41,532 nucleotides of DNA from CAYHBS01 sp964360995 (GTDB lineage Bacteria; Patescibacteriota; Minisyncoccia; Ryanbacterales; HO2-45-13). Every line of letters begins with the position of its first letter. The first letter of the stretch is position 1. The notes beneath the pieces were generated by a model. It was not told where the DNA came from, did not search any database, and saw only the letters and a program-made list of their open reading frames with translations. The translations under genes were made by a program, and so were the position numbers. Shown piece after piece: positions 1-7,386 of the stretch. Where the stretch lies: assembly GCA_964360995.1 (NCBI GenBank), contig CAYHYZ010000004.1, positions 1 to 41,532 on the forward strand, read 5' to 3'.

Positions 1-436
1 CCACAACAAGCATATGCGGCACCGCGCCAAACGCTTGTGCCATTTCTACCACCGTATTAGTTACTACGCCCCCTACAAGGCCTTTCCATCCGACATGCGC
101 GATGCCGACTGCTTTGTGTATGGGATCACATAAATATAAGGGGAAACAATCCGCGCCAGTCACTGAAACAAAAAGGTTTTTAATATTGGTAACCAGCGCA
201 TCGGTTGAGCCGATCATCGTCCCCGCCGCTTCGTCAGAAACCCTTACAACTTTTGTTCCATGCACCAAGTCAGCTGTTACTACGCGATAGGGATCAATGC
301 CTATTTTTCTAAAGTACACCTCCCTGTTCTCTTTTTCCAAATGCCGATGCATCGAACCATCACTCCGATTCGAAAAGCCATGTTTTAAATTCGGATACCG
401 ACTAGACTGTGGGATATAAAATATATTATTTTCCAT
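1..436 (-). CDS. Laccase-domain (YfiH/polyphenol oxidase family) protein, C-terminus cut by window edge
   Basis: The first 145 residues of a YfiH-family protein are visible; the rest lies beyond the left edge. Family members are zinc-containing enzymes, described as multicopper polyphenol oxidases or purine nucleoside phosphorylases acting on adenosine/inosine. The three ligands expected of the fold are present: H59 in LVHGTKV, C97 in GADCFP and H114 in IAHVGWKG. The ATG at 434-436 begins 24 nt after the ASCH gene stop, so it is probably the last visible member of the secA-ASCH run. No Shine-Dalgarno sequence is visible. Family assignment is secure; the substrate is not known from sequence. 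Confidence 0.88.
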   Translation of the reverse strand, partial: MENNIFYIPQSSRYPNLKHGFSNRSDGSMHRHLEKENREVYFRKIGIDPYRVVTADLVHGTKVVRVSDEAAGTMIGSTDALVTNIKNLFVSVTGADCFPLYLCDPIHKAVGIAHVGWKGLVGGVVTNTVVEMAQAFGAVPHMLVV

Positions 437-460
437 GGCACTTTTTGAGTTTCTTACTAT

Positions 461-892
461 TTACGCAGGAACTTTTATGCTACCTACGTCTTGAATGGTA
501 ATCCATGCAGCACCAGTCCCAAATCCTTTCTTGTTAATCTGAAATGGCGTGTCAATCTTCGTGGGAATTTGAAGACTAAGAAGTATGCAATACCGAGCTA
601 ACTTTTTCCAACTTTTTGGGTCTGGGTTAACTAAACAAATCTTTTGACCGTACTTCTCGACAATTTGCAACACATCATTGATACCATGAATCTCAAACTG
701 TTTAATCTCTCCGACCACCGCTGTGGCAATGATTGGTTCTCCTGCATTTTTGAAGAATACAATGTCGCCAGATTTTGCCTTATTCCATGGCGTGCGTTTA
801 GTCTGATACCACCGCGACTCAATGGATTTCTCGCCCGAAAGAATTTTCGGGATTAAGTTCCAAGACTTATTCATGATTGCGACATGATGCAT
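461..892 (-). CDS. ASCH (PUA-like) domain protein
   Basis: A 143-residue protein whose N-terminal half carries the ASCH signature: KSWNLIPKILSGEKSIESRW followed by GDIVFFKNAGEPI. ASCH domains are PUA-like RNA-binding folds related to human ASC-1 and are thought to act on RNA in translation-linked processes; some relatives are nucleases or amidohydrolases. The frame stays open back to 1012 inside secA, but family members start close to the conserved KSW block. I therefore place the start at the ATG at 890-892, 4 nt after the secA stop; the ATG at 874 is the alternative. It is likely cotranscribed with secA. The exact role is unknown. Confidence 0.82.
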   Translation of the reverse strand: MHHVAIMNKSWNLIPKILSGEKSIESRWYQTKRTPWNKAKSGDIVFFKNAGEPIIATAVVGEIKQFEIHGINDVLQIVEKYGQKICLVNPDPKSWKKLARYCILLSLQIPTKIDTPFQINKKGFGTGAAWITIQDVGSIKVPA

Positions 893-896
893 ATTC

Positions 897-3515
897 CTAC
901 TTCCCATGACACCTCTTATATTTCTTCCCGGAACCGCATGGACATGGGTCATTGCGGCCAATTTTTTCCCCTGCTTTGTCGCGTGGAACGCTCGGTAAAT
1001 TTCCACCGGCACCGAGCATTACTTGTGATGGACGCAATTGATGCTTTTCGGTTTCGTCCGCAACTTTCACAATATTCTGCGTAAATAACTCCTCAAGTGT
1101 TTGGTGAAATGTTTTATAGAGTCGTGACGCTTCATTTTTATATTCGACGAGTGGATCGCGCTGTCCGTATGCGCGGAGGCGCACCGAACTGCGTGTGTAG
1201 TCCATGAGCTCGAGATGATCACGCCACAAATAATCAATGACTTGCATGTACACCGACCGCACGACATCAAAAAACTTGTCCCCTTCGCGTTCGTGTCGCG
1301 CTTTCACCGCAAGTGCGCCAATACCGAGTACAATGTCGCGTACCGCTTCAGAGTCTGTAGCGGCACTCAGTCGTGAAAGCACGTCGCGCTCATGAAAGTT
1401 TGCCTCGATGAGACGCGCGAGCTCTTCGAGTTTCCAGTGGTCCTTAATATCTCCGGTGTGCGCATCTGCAATGCGCGTGAGCGACGCAATCATCGCTTGA
1501 TTTAATTTTTCTTCGAGCACTTCGGGTGTGGCAAATAACACGTCTTTGCGCTCACGATACACTGCGCTGCGCTGTTTGGTGAGCACCGTGTCGTAATCGA
1601 GAAGGTGTTTGCGCGCATCAAAATGAAATCCCTCGATGCGCTCCTGCGCAGACTCAATGGATTTTGACACCATACCTGACTCAATCGGCTGATCTTCCGG
1701 AATTCCAAATGTTCCCATGAGACTTTTCAGCCGCTCCGAACCGAACACGCGCATCAGTTCATCTTCAAGCGAAATATAAAATTGCGTTGTTCCAGGATCT
1801 CCCTGACGCCCTGAGCGTCCTCGGAGCTGATTGTCGATACGTCGCGCTTCATGCCGCACCGTTCCAATCACGAGTAGCCCTCCAAGCCCGCGCACCACAT
1901 CCGCCTCCGCAGCAATATATGGAGCTCCACCTAAAATAATATCGACTCCGCGTCCGGCCATGTTGGTCGCAACCGTGACTGCGCTCTTCCGTCCTGCTTG
2001 AGCGATAATTTCTCCTTCTCGCTCGTGGTTCTTTGCGTTGAGCACCTCGTGACGCACCCCTTCTACTTTGAGCATGGTGGATAATTTTTCGTTCTGCTCA
2101 ATGGAAACGGTACCCACGAGCACTGGACGCCCCGCTGTATTCGCCTCCGCAATTGACCTCACCACCGCTTTCCATTTTCCTTGTTCAGATTGGAAAATTG
2201 CGTCCGGCAAATCTTGACGAATCGCCACGCGATGTGTTGGCACCACCATCACGTTTAAGTTGTATACCTGTTGAAATTCTTCTTCGGATGTTTTACCAGT
2301 TCCCGTCATTCCGGCAAGTTTTTCGTACATTTTAAAATAGTTCTGGAACGTTACCGAAGCGAGCGTGCGCGATTCTTTCTGCACGGCCACACCTTCCTTT
2401 GCCTCTACCGCTTGATGCAGCCCATCCGACCAACGACGTCCCGGCATGAGACGTCCAGTGAATTCATCGACGATAATCACCTGCCCGTTGCGCACGACAT
2501 ACTCCTGATCACGCTGAAAAAGTGCCTGCGCACGGAGCGCTTGCTCCAGGTGACGCACATATTTAATGCCCTTCTCATTGTAAATATCTCCAATCCCAAG
2601 TTGTCCTTCTACATACTCAATACCTTCTTCGGTGAGCGTAACGGCTTTTTGTTTTTCATCGACTTCGAAATGCGTATCTTTTTTTAGTGAGGGAATGAGC
2701 TTGGAAAATACCTGGTAGAGCTCGCCAGACGCTTCGTCGGGCGCGGAGATAATAAGCGGCGTTCGCGCCTCATCAATTAAAATAGAATCCACCTCGTCAA
2801 CAATTGCGAAGTAATGATCCCTCTGACGAATGCCAGTCTTACTGTGTTCAAGATTGTCACGCAACCAATCAAAACCGAATTCATTGTTGGTGCCGTAGGT
2901 AATATCGGCAGCGTATGCCTCCCCTCTGCTCACGGGGCGCAAATATTCTTGTACTACATGAAAACTCGCGGTTGCGTCGCGCGTAGCTTCTGGTGTGTCG
3001 TCGTGCTTCTTTCCCCATTCCGGGTCGTATACATATGAGGTGTCGTGCGTGATACATCCGACAGAAAAACCCAGCGCAAAATATATTTGTCCCATCCATG
3101 CGGCATCGCGGCGCGCAAGATAATCATTCACCGTGACAACGTGTACTCCTCTTCCAGTGAGCGCGTTCAATGCGACCGCGGGAGTTGCCGCAAGCGTCTT
3201 CCCTTCTCCGGTGCGCATTTCCGCAATGTTACCGTGATGGAGTGCGGCGGCACCGAGCAACTGCACATCATAATGGCGCTGACCAAGTGTGCGACGCGCG
3301 GCCTCACGTGTTGCCGCAAACATCGGAACGAGCAGATCATTGACATCGGTTCCTGATGTTACTTGCTCTTTGAGTTCTTTCACGCGCGCTTTCAGCGCAT
3401 CATCACTTAGTGCTTTCCATTCTGATTCTGTATCAGAAACAGCCGCAACGAGCGGCTTCCAGTGCTCAAGTTGCTTTGAAGAAGCATCTCCGAAGATACG
3501 AGAGAGTAGTGACAT
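897..3515 (-). CDS. secA: Preprotein translocase ATPase SecA
   Basis: SecA is the motor ATPase that pushes unfolded preproteins through SecYEG at the cytoplasmic membrane. The 872-residue protein shows the Walker A MRTGEGKT near residue 100, DEVDSILIDEARTP near 240-253, the helicase motif TVATNMAGRGVDI, and a C-terminal zinc-binding tail CPCGSGKKYKRCHG. An extra stretch of about 35 residues (roughly 162-198) sits just before the conserved ADITYGTNNEFGFD block, where many SecA proteins have only a short link. A GTG at 3524 is in frame, but it directly abuts the predicted -10 box, so the ATG at 3513-3515 is preferred. The gene heads a run with the ASCH and laccase-domain genes. Confidence 0.97.
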   Translation of the reverse strand: MSLLSRIFGDASSKQLEHWKPLVAAVSDTESEWKALSDDALKARVKELKEQVTSGTDVNDLLVPMFAATREAARRTLGQRHYDVQLLGAAALHHGNIAEMRTGEGKTLAATPAVALNALTGRGVHVVTVNDYLARRDAAWMGQIYFALGFSVGCITHDTSYVYDPEWGKKHDDTPEATRDATASFHVVQEYLRPVSRGEAYAADITYGTNNEFGFDWLRDNLEHSKTGIRQRDHYFAIVDEVDSILIDEARTPLIISAPDEASGELYQVFSKLIPSLKKDTHFEVDEKQKAVTLTEEGIEYVEGQLGIGDIYNEKGIKYVRHLEQALRAQALFQRDQEYVVRNGQVIIVDEFTGRLMPGRRWSDGLHQAVEAKEGVAVQKESRTLASVTFQNYFKMYEKLAGMTGTGKTSEEEFQQVYNLNVMVVPTHRVAIRQDLPDAIFQSEQGKWKAVVRSIAEANTAGRPVLVGTVSIEQNEKLSTMLKVEGVRHEVLNAKNHEREGEIIAQAGRKSAVTVATNMAGRGVDIILGGAPYIAAEADVVRGLGGLLVIGTVRHEARRIDNQLRGRSGRQGDPGTTQFYISLEDELMRVFGSERLKSLMGTFGIPEDQPIESGMVSKSIESAQERIEGFHFDARKHLLDYDTVLTKQRSAVYRERKDVLFATPEVLEEKLNQAMIASLTRIADAHTGDIKDHWKLEELARLIEANFHERDVLSRLSAATDSEAVRDIVLGIGALAVKARHEREGDKFFDVVRSVYMQVIDYLWRDHLELMDYTRSSVRLRAYGQRDPLVEYKNEASRLYKTFHQTLEELFTQNIVKVADETEKHQLRPSQVMLGAGGNLPSVPRDKAGEKIGRNDPCPCGSGKKYKRCHGK

Positions 3516-3524
3516 ATCCAGCAC

Positions 3525-3553
3525 ATTCTAGCGCTGAAAGAACCGAAAATCAA
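3525..3553 (-). promoter_or_regulatory. Predicted secA promoter, near-leaderless
   Basis: On the minus strand TTGATT (3553-3548) and TAGAAT (3530-3525) are separated by exactly 17 nt, a good sigma-70-type match. The -10 box ends 9 nt before the secA ATG at 3515, so the mRNA would have only a few nucleotides of leader. This is the main argument against the upstream in-frame GTG. Prediction by eye only. Confidence 0.55.
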
Positions 3554-3565
3554 CGCGGGGAGTGT

Positions 3566-4936
3566 CTAGGCGAGATACCCCCAACTTTGGAGACGATCGG
3601 AGTCTTCATTCCACCGTAGTCCAATATCCGTCCGATAAAACATGTTTTGCAATTGAATATTCTCGATGCGGTTATATGCCTGCCTGCGCGCTTCAGCAAC
3701 TGTGCTCCCTGCGCCCGTCACCACAAGCGCATATCCCGTTACTCCCGCAAGACGCCAAGAACTCCCTACTTTACGCACTTCTCCAATCCACACTCCTTCA
3801 GGATTTGGCTTTGTGAAGAAAATAGATGAGTCACGGTATACCGCCATTTCCACTTTACTAATATATGGAAACGGTGGCACTGCAATGACAACGCCAATTT
3901 GAAATCCTCGCTTTGTATCTACTTCAAACAATTCTCCCGCCGCCATTTTGTACAGCATCTCTCCTATCGGCATTGCGATGCCTTCCATTTGGATACTAAT
4001 AGTCGGGTACCCAAAGCGTGATGTAAATTCGAGCGGATAAATCCCGCGCGAATTCGCGATGCAGTTGATATCGATGTATCCCACATACTTGCATGCACGG
4101 AGCTTCTCTTTCATTTTTTCGAGCGTCTGACGAAAAATTGAGTTGGGCTCTGACCAGTACATCAGCGTGCCCATCTCTCCCACCATGGGACCTAAATCTC
4201 CCGGGTAGAGCCGCTTGTGCTCAAAATTGATATTCACCGGAAGCAAAAAATCTTTCCCATTAAAAAACGCTCCCGCTGCAATTTCCACTCCAGTCACAAA
4301 TTTCTGGATGTGAAAGTTTGGCATCACATGCGACCACCCCTCTTTGTTTTGCTCGAGCATTTCAATGAGGTCTTTACCATCCTCTTCTTTCCCAATAAAC
4401 ACATAGGTACGGCTGTCATAAGAAACATCTCCGGATGGCTTAAACACATATCTTCCGGGATGCGACTTTAAAAATCTCACTGCATCGTCGTAATCGTTGA
4501 AGTTCCAGCTCGGAGGTGTGAGCATGCCCGCGTCGGACATTTCGGTTTGTCCAAATTCGCGATCTGCTTCTAATCGATCCGTATATTCACTTCCACCTAC
4601 TACCAACTTGCCCGCTGCCCGAAGTTCATCTGCTTTTGACCCAAATCCAATGGTGTCAAACACCACCACGTCCGCCCAATCGAGATGCTGCTTCCAATGT
4701 TTTATTTTTTCAACAAAACCATCATAGACATCTTGATCGAGTGGCTGCTGAATATACATTTTTACCAAATGCCCCTCTTCTTTCAATTGCAATGCAACCG
4801 ATCCACTCAGTGCTTCGTCGCAGACAAATAAAAACTTCTTCCGCTTAAACTGGGGAGGCTTTACTCCATTTGTTTTTGATCCATTGGAACCGTTGAGCGT
4901 ATGTTTCGTTTCTGGCTTTTCGCGCGAATCTGACAT
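3566..4936 (-). CDS. PurD-like ATP-grasp protein (phosphoribosylamine-glycine ligase homologue), function unknown
   Basis: A 456-residue protein with the layout of glycinamide ribonucleotide synthetase (PurD): an N-terminal Rossmann-like domain (FLFVCDEALSGSVALQL), a linker with LVVGGSEYTDRLEADREFGQ, then an ATP-grasp domain with YVFKPSGD and, near the C-terminus, YIDINCI and PLEFTSRFGYPT. Residues 1-28 are a low-complexity Ser/Asn/Lys-rich extension. No other purine gene is nearby, and the usual glycine-rich ATP loop of PurD is altered, so it may not make GAR. The ATG at 4934-4936 is preferred over an in-frame TTG at 4957. An ATP-dependent carboxylate-amine ligase is the safest general call. 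Confidence 0.75.
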   Translation of the reverse strand: MSDSREKPETKHTLNGSNGSKTNGVKPPQFKRKKFLFVCDEALSGSVALQLKEEGHLVKMYIQQPLDQDVYDGFVEKIKHWKQHLDWADVVVFDTIGFGSKADELRAAGKLVVGGSEYTDRLEADREFGQTEMSDAGMLTPPSWNFNDYDDAVRFLKSHPGRYVFKPSGDVSYDSRTYVFIGKEEDGKDLIEMLEQNKEGWSHVMPNFHIQKFVTGVEIAAGAFFNGKDFLLPVNINFEHKRLYPGDLGPMVGEMGTLMYWSEPNSIFRQTLEKMKEKLRACKYVGYIDINCIANSRGIYPLEFTSRFGYPTISIQMEGIAMPIGEMLYKMAAGELFEVDTKRGFQIGVVIAVPPFPYISKVEMAVYRDSSIFFTKPNPEGVWIGEVRKVGSSWRLAGVTGYALVVTGAGSTVAEARRQAYNRIENIQLQNMFYRTDIGLRWNEDSDRLQSWGYLA

Positions 4937-4965
4937 GATGTGCACGTAGTCTAGCAATCAGTTGG

Positions 4966-5003
4966 AAAAAAAGAAACGCATGACTGTACATGCATTTCTT
5001 TTT
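4966..5003. terminator. Rho-independent terminator, probably bidirectional, downstream of hpf
   Basis: AAAGAAACGCATG (4970-4982) pairs with CATGCATTTCTTT (4989-5001) with one mismatch and a 6-nt loop. The stem is flanked by an A-run on one side and a T-run on the other, so on the minus strand the hairpin directly after the hpf stop codon is followed by a U-rich tail. It separates hpf from the PurD-like gene. The A/T runs partly form the stem, so some strength is uncertain. Confidence 0.7.
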
Positions 5004-5367
5004 ACGAAGTCCACCGTCGGAGAAAATCTTTAAACTTTCTTCCTCCTTCTCGTGAATTTGTTCTTGTCCGATCTTTAAATTTTTTCGTTTCTCTCACTAT
5101 TTCTTCTTCCACGAGATCGATCGCGGTGTGAATATCTTCTGCAGTCTTCTCTACGCGAATCATCTGCCCTCCCATGGAAAGATTTGCTTCCGTACGCCAC
5201 ACGTCTCCTTTTTTGTGATGCTTGGTTGTGAGCTCAAGCTCAATGTCGAGCATCGCAGACTCATCGGATCCCACCAATGGGCGTAGCGAAGCCACAATCT
5301 TCCCCTCCACATATTCACGAAGTGCGGGGGTAAGCGTTGTCCCGTTCGCATGAATATTTGTTCTCAT
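5002..5367 (-). CDS. hpf: Ribosome hibernation promoting factor / RaiA family (short form)
   Basis: A 121-residue protein of the HPF/YfiA (S30AE) family, which binds the decoding centre of the 30S subunit and silences ribosomes during starvation. Typical features are the beta-alpha-beta opening NIHANGTTLTPALREYVEGK, a central strand with LELTTKHHKKGDVWRTEANL, and the helix DIHTAIDLVEEEIVRE followed by a basic tail. It lacks the C-terminal dimerisation domain of long HPF, so it is a short-type factor. The ATG at 5365-5367 lies 6 nt from an extended -10 box. It has its own promoter and terminator, which suggests independent expression. Confidence 0.9.
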   Translation of the reverse strand: MRTNIHANGTTLTPALREYVEGKIVASLRPLVGSDESAMLDIELELTTKHHKKGDVWRTEANLSMGGQMIRVEKTAEDIHTAIDLVEEEIVRETKKFKDRTRTNSREGGRKFKDFLRRWTS

Positions 5368-5373
5368 ATGGTT

Positions 5374-5383
5374 AGTGTATCAC
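5374..5383 (-). promoter_or_regulatory. Predicted extended -10 promoter of hpf (leaderless)
   Basis: On the minus strand TGATACACT supplies an extended -10 element (TGn followed by TACACT at 5379-5374), ending only 6 nt before the hpf ATG. Transcription would therefore start at or next to the start codon. No convincing -35 box was seen, which fits extended -10 promoters. Confidence 0.4.
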
Positions 5384-5413
5384 GCGAACAGAAATATGGA
5401 ATATCCACCTATA

Positions 5414-6172
5414 CTATCCCCCAAAAACACTCACTGGCACTCTGGTATCTACAAAAATTAGCGATGGTCCTGACCGAGAATACAGCGCGTATTCTTTCTC
5501 CAGTAAGAACGTGTATATTTTACTCTTTATTGGTTTTCTAAAATTGAAATGATTATCCTCAATTACAACAATCGACGGCCTATATGTAATCCAATCATTT
5601 GAATGTAAAACCTCTAGGTCGTATCCTTCAACATCAACCGTCAATAGATCAATATGCTGGCTTGTGGACAAGTGTTTCCTAATAATCTCTCTTAGCGGAT
5701 AGGTTTGCACTTTCACCTTACCTAAATAATGAATCCAGCCCTTATTCATCCAGCGTTGTGCCTGAATAACATCGAGAGAATTCACCGCAGGATCAGAAAA
5801 TGAAAAGTATTCATGACCACCAGCCACTTCTGTGACTCCGCACAAAACATTAATATCATTTGGCCTTTCTTTATTAAACATACGGATCGCTTCTGGGCTA
5901 ATATCAATATTCATTCCGTTCCACCCCAACTGTGATAATAAATATGTGTTTGAATATCTCCGAGGGTGATGCGCGCCCACATCAATATAGAAGCCTTTTG
6001 TCTGAGACTTCAGTAAATAGGACAAGATGATATCCTCTCCAAATTGAGAGTAATGGAGACGCCCATACGATGTGCGCCTTCTCCGCCACATATTCATTAC
6101 AGAAAAATACCACGCGTGTGGAATAAATCTGATTAAGATGGACTTTACAGTTTTTGTTGTAATGATGCGCAT
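5414..6172 (-). CDS. FkbM family SAM-dependent methyltransferase
   Basis: A 252-residue protein of the FkbM family, whose members O-methylate sugars and other small molecules and are frequent in glycan clusters. The SAM-binding motif FYIDVGAHHP (residues 61-70) follows QFGEDIILSYLL, and the later LLTVDVEGYDLEVL is the typical post-motif block. The first 30 residues are basic and hydrophobic. It lies 30 nt after murB on the same strand, so it is probably in the murB transcript although its job fits the glycan genes better. AGGAG occurs about 13 nt upstream of the ATG, longer than ideal spacing. Confidence 0.85.
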   Translation of the reverse strand: MRIITTKTVKSILIRFIPHAWYFSVMNMWRRRRTSYGRLHYSQFGEDIILSYLLKSQTKGFYIDVGAHHPRRYSNTYLLSQLGWNGMNIDISPEAIRMFNKERPNDINVLCGVTEVAGGHEYFSFSDPAVNSLDVIQAQRWMNKGWIHYLGKVKVQTYPLREIIRKHLSTSQHIDLLTVDVEGYDLEVLHSNDWITYRPSIVVIEDNHFNFRKPIKSKIYTFLLEKEYALYSRSGPSLIFVDTRVPVSVFGG

Positions 6173-6202
6173 GATTTTTTAACGACTCCTGAATATGAAT
6201 GA

Positions 6203-7102
6203 TTAGATATCCTCACGTGACAAATTTTTTGCTCCCGCAAAACCAATATATTGAATTTCTGGTTCTAACTCGATACCAAACCGTTCTTTTACGACCGCCT
6301 GCGCGTGCGCGGCAAGCGCGGCAATGTCAGACGCGGTGGCGCCGTGTGTATTTAAAAAATAATTTGCATGGCGCTCGGATATTTGCGCCCCACCAATGGC
6401 GTACCCCTTAAGCCCCGCTTGGTCAATAAGTTTTCCTGCGGGAGTATCTGTTGAAGGATTTTTGAATATACATCCGGCACACCTCGCCCCGATGTCTTGC
6501 TTGGACACGCGCTCGAGCGTGTAAGACTTCACTAGTTTTTGACTCGCCTCTTTCTCACCGGAGCACAAACGAAATGTGGCCTCAAGAATAATAAACTCCG
6601 GATGGTGTTTAAACACACTGTCGCGATACCCAAATTCACATACGCTCGCGGGCATTGATTCCACTTCTCCTGTTTCAGTATTGAGCACATATGCAGAATC
6701 GAGCACACTCGCAACGTCTCCACCAAAACATCCGGCGTTTCCTCTCACTGAACCACCCACCGCACCGGGGATACCAATTGCCCACTCAATCCCCGCAAGC
6801 CCCTGCTTGACCGATTCACTGACCACCTGCGCCATCGGAACTCCAGCGCCCGCAGTAATAGTATGTAACTCCGTGAACATGCGTCGTAAATCCATTTTGA
6901 TCACGAGCCCTGGAAATCCATTATCAGACACGAGCACATTTGATCCGCCGGAGATCACCACAAAAGGAAGGGCATGCGCTTGTGCAAATGCAACTGCTTC
7001 GCGCACGTCATCAATCGACGTGGCAACCGCAAAAAAACGAGCTGGCCCGCCAATCTTAAAATAGGTGTGTGGTGCGATCGGCACCGCGCTGCGAATATCC
7101 AT
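6203..7102 (-). CDS. murB: UDP-N-acetylenolpyruvoylglucosamine reductase MurB
   Basis: MurB reduces UDP-GlcNAc-enolpyruvate to UDP-MurNAc with FAD and NADPH, the second step of peptidoglycan precursor synthesis in the cytosol. The 299-residue protein has the FAD-binding motif SGGSNVLVSDNGFPG (51-65), IPGAVGGSVRGNAGCFG (111-127), catalytic Arg160 in GYRDSVFK, and the C-terminal Glu in PEIQYIG. The residue that is the catalytic Ser in E. coli MurB (S229) is a cysteine here (C211 in AGCIFKNP). The domain arrangement fits the type II (short) form. The gene is preceded by a structured leader with its own promoter. Confidence 0.95.
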   Translation of the reverse strand: MDIRSAVPIAPHTYFKIGGPARFFAVATSIDDVREAVAFAQAHALPFVVISGGSNVLVSDNGFPGLVIKMDLRRMFTELHTITAGAGVPMAQVVSESVKQGLAGIEWAIGIPGAVGGSVRGNAGCFGGDVASVLDSAYVLNTETGEVESMPASVCEFGYRDSVFKHHPEFIILEATFRLCSGEKEASQKLVKSYTLERVSKQDIGARCAGCIFKNPSTDTPAGKLIDQAGLKGYAIGGAQISERHANYFLNTHGATASDIAALAAHAQAVVKERFGIELEPEIQYIGFAGAKNLSREDI

Positions 7103-7110
7103 ATCAGTGC

Positions 7111-7176
7111 TTCAGCGGCCAGAGAGAGGTCCGACTCCGAACTACGTCTATGAGTGCCGTCTCTCTGGCCACTGAA
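7111..7176. repeat. Long imperfect inverted repeat in the murB leader, candidate cis-regulatory RNA
   Basis: The arms TTCAGCGGCCAGAGAGA (7111-7127) and TCTCTCTGGCCACTGAA (7160-7176) pair over 17 positions with one mismatch. Inside the 32-nt loop ACTC (7134-7137) can pair with GAGT (7152-7155), extending the structure. It lies about 8 nt upstream of the murB start on the transcribed strand, inside the predicted leader. No known riboswitch or T-box signature was recognised. A T-rich stretch (7188-7200) follows on the plus strand, but no plus-strand gene ends here. Confidence 0.7.
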
Positions 7177-7255
7177 ATACTCAATGGCTTTTTTATTTTT
7201 CGAACCCTTGCTATCGCGCTTCTATTGGTGCGCCACACTATCGGGATATGCACAT

Positions 7256-7283
7256 ATTATAGGCTAGAGACACCATAAAACAA
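7256..7283 (-). promoter_or_regulatory. Predicted murB promoter
   Basis: On the minus strand a perfect TATAAT (7261-7256) lies 16 nt downstream of TTGTTT (7283-7278). Initiation near 7248 would give a murB leader of about 145 nt. The -35 box is embedded in the U-tract of the preceding gene's terminator, so the two signals share sequence. Confidence 0.6.
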
Positions 7284-7303
7284 AAAACCCCGCTTTCGCG
7301 GGA
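7279..7303 (-). terminator. Rho-independent terminator of the O-antigen ligase-like gene
   Basis: Minus strand: CCCGC-GAAA-GCGGG, a stem capped by a GNRA tetraloop (plus-strand arms 7289-7293 and 7298-7302), followed directly by TTTTTTGTTTT. It lies about 85 nt downstream of the stop codon at 7387. This is a textbook intrinsic terminator. Confidence 0.88.
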
Positions 7304-7386
7304 TCTTTCGATGACGTAGTTCGTGCCGAGCCTTACCCAGAGCACTCAATAGCAAGAGTATAGCAGATATCCGAATAAATGCAAGC

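Noticed and set aside
2271..2687. 138-codon open frame inside secA on the opposite strand
   Set aside because: It is a shadow of secA with no motif or start signal.
6576..7064. 162-codon open frame opposite murB
   Set aside because: It is antisense to a clear murB with all motifs, and its product is Ser/Pro/Thr-rich as expected of a shadow frame.
7111..7200. Intrinsic terminator for a plus-strand transcript (hairpin followed by a T-rich run)
   Set aside because: No plus-strand gene ends before it and 11 nt separate the stem from the T-run, so a role in the murB leader is favoured; a small plus-strand RNA cannot be excluded.
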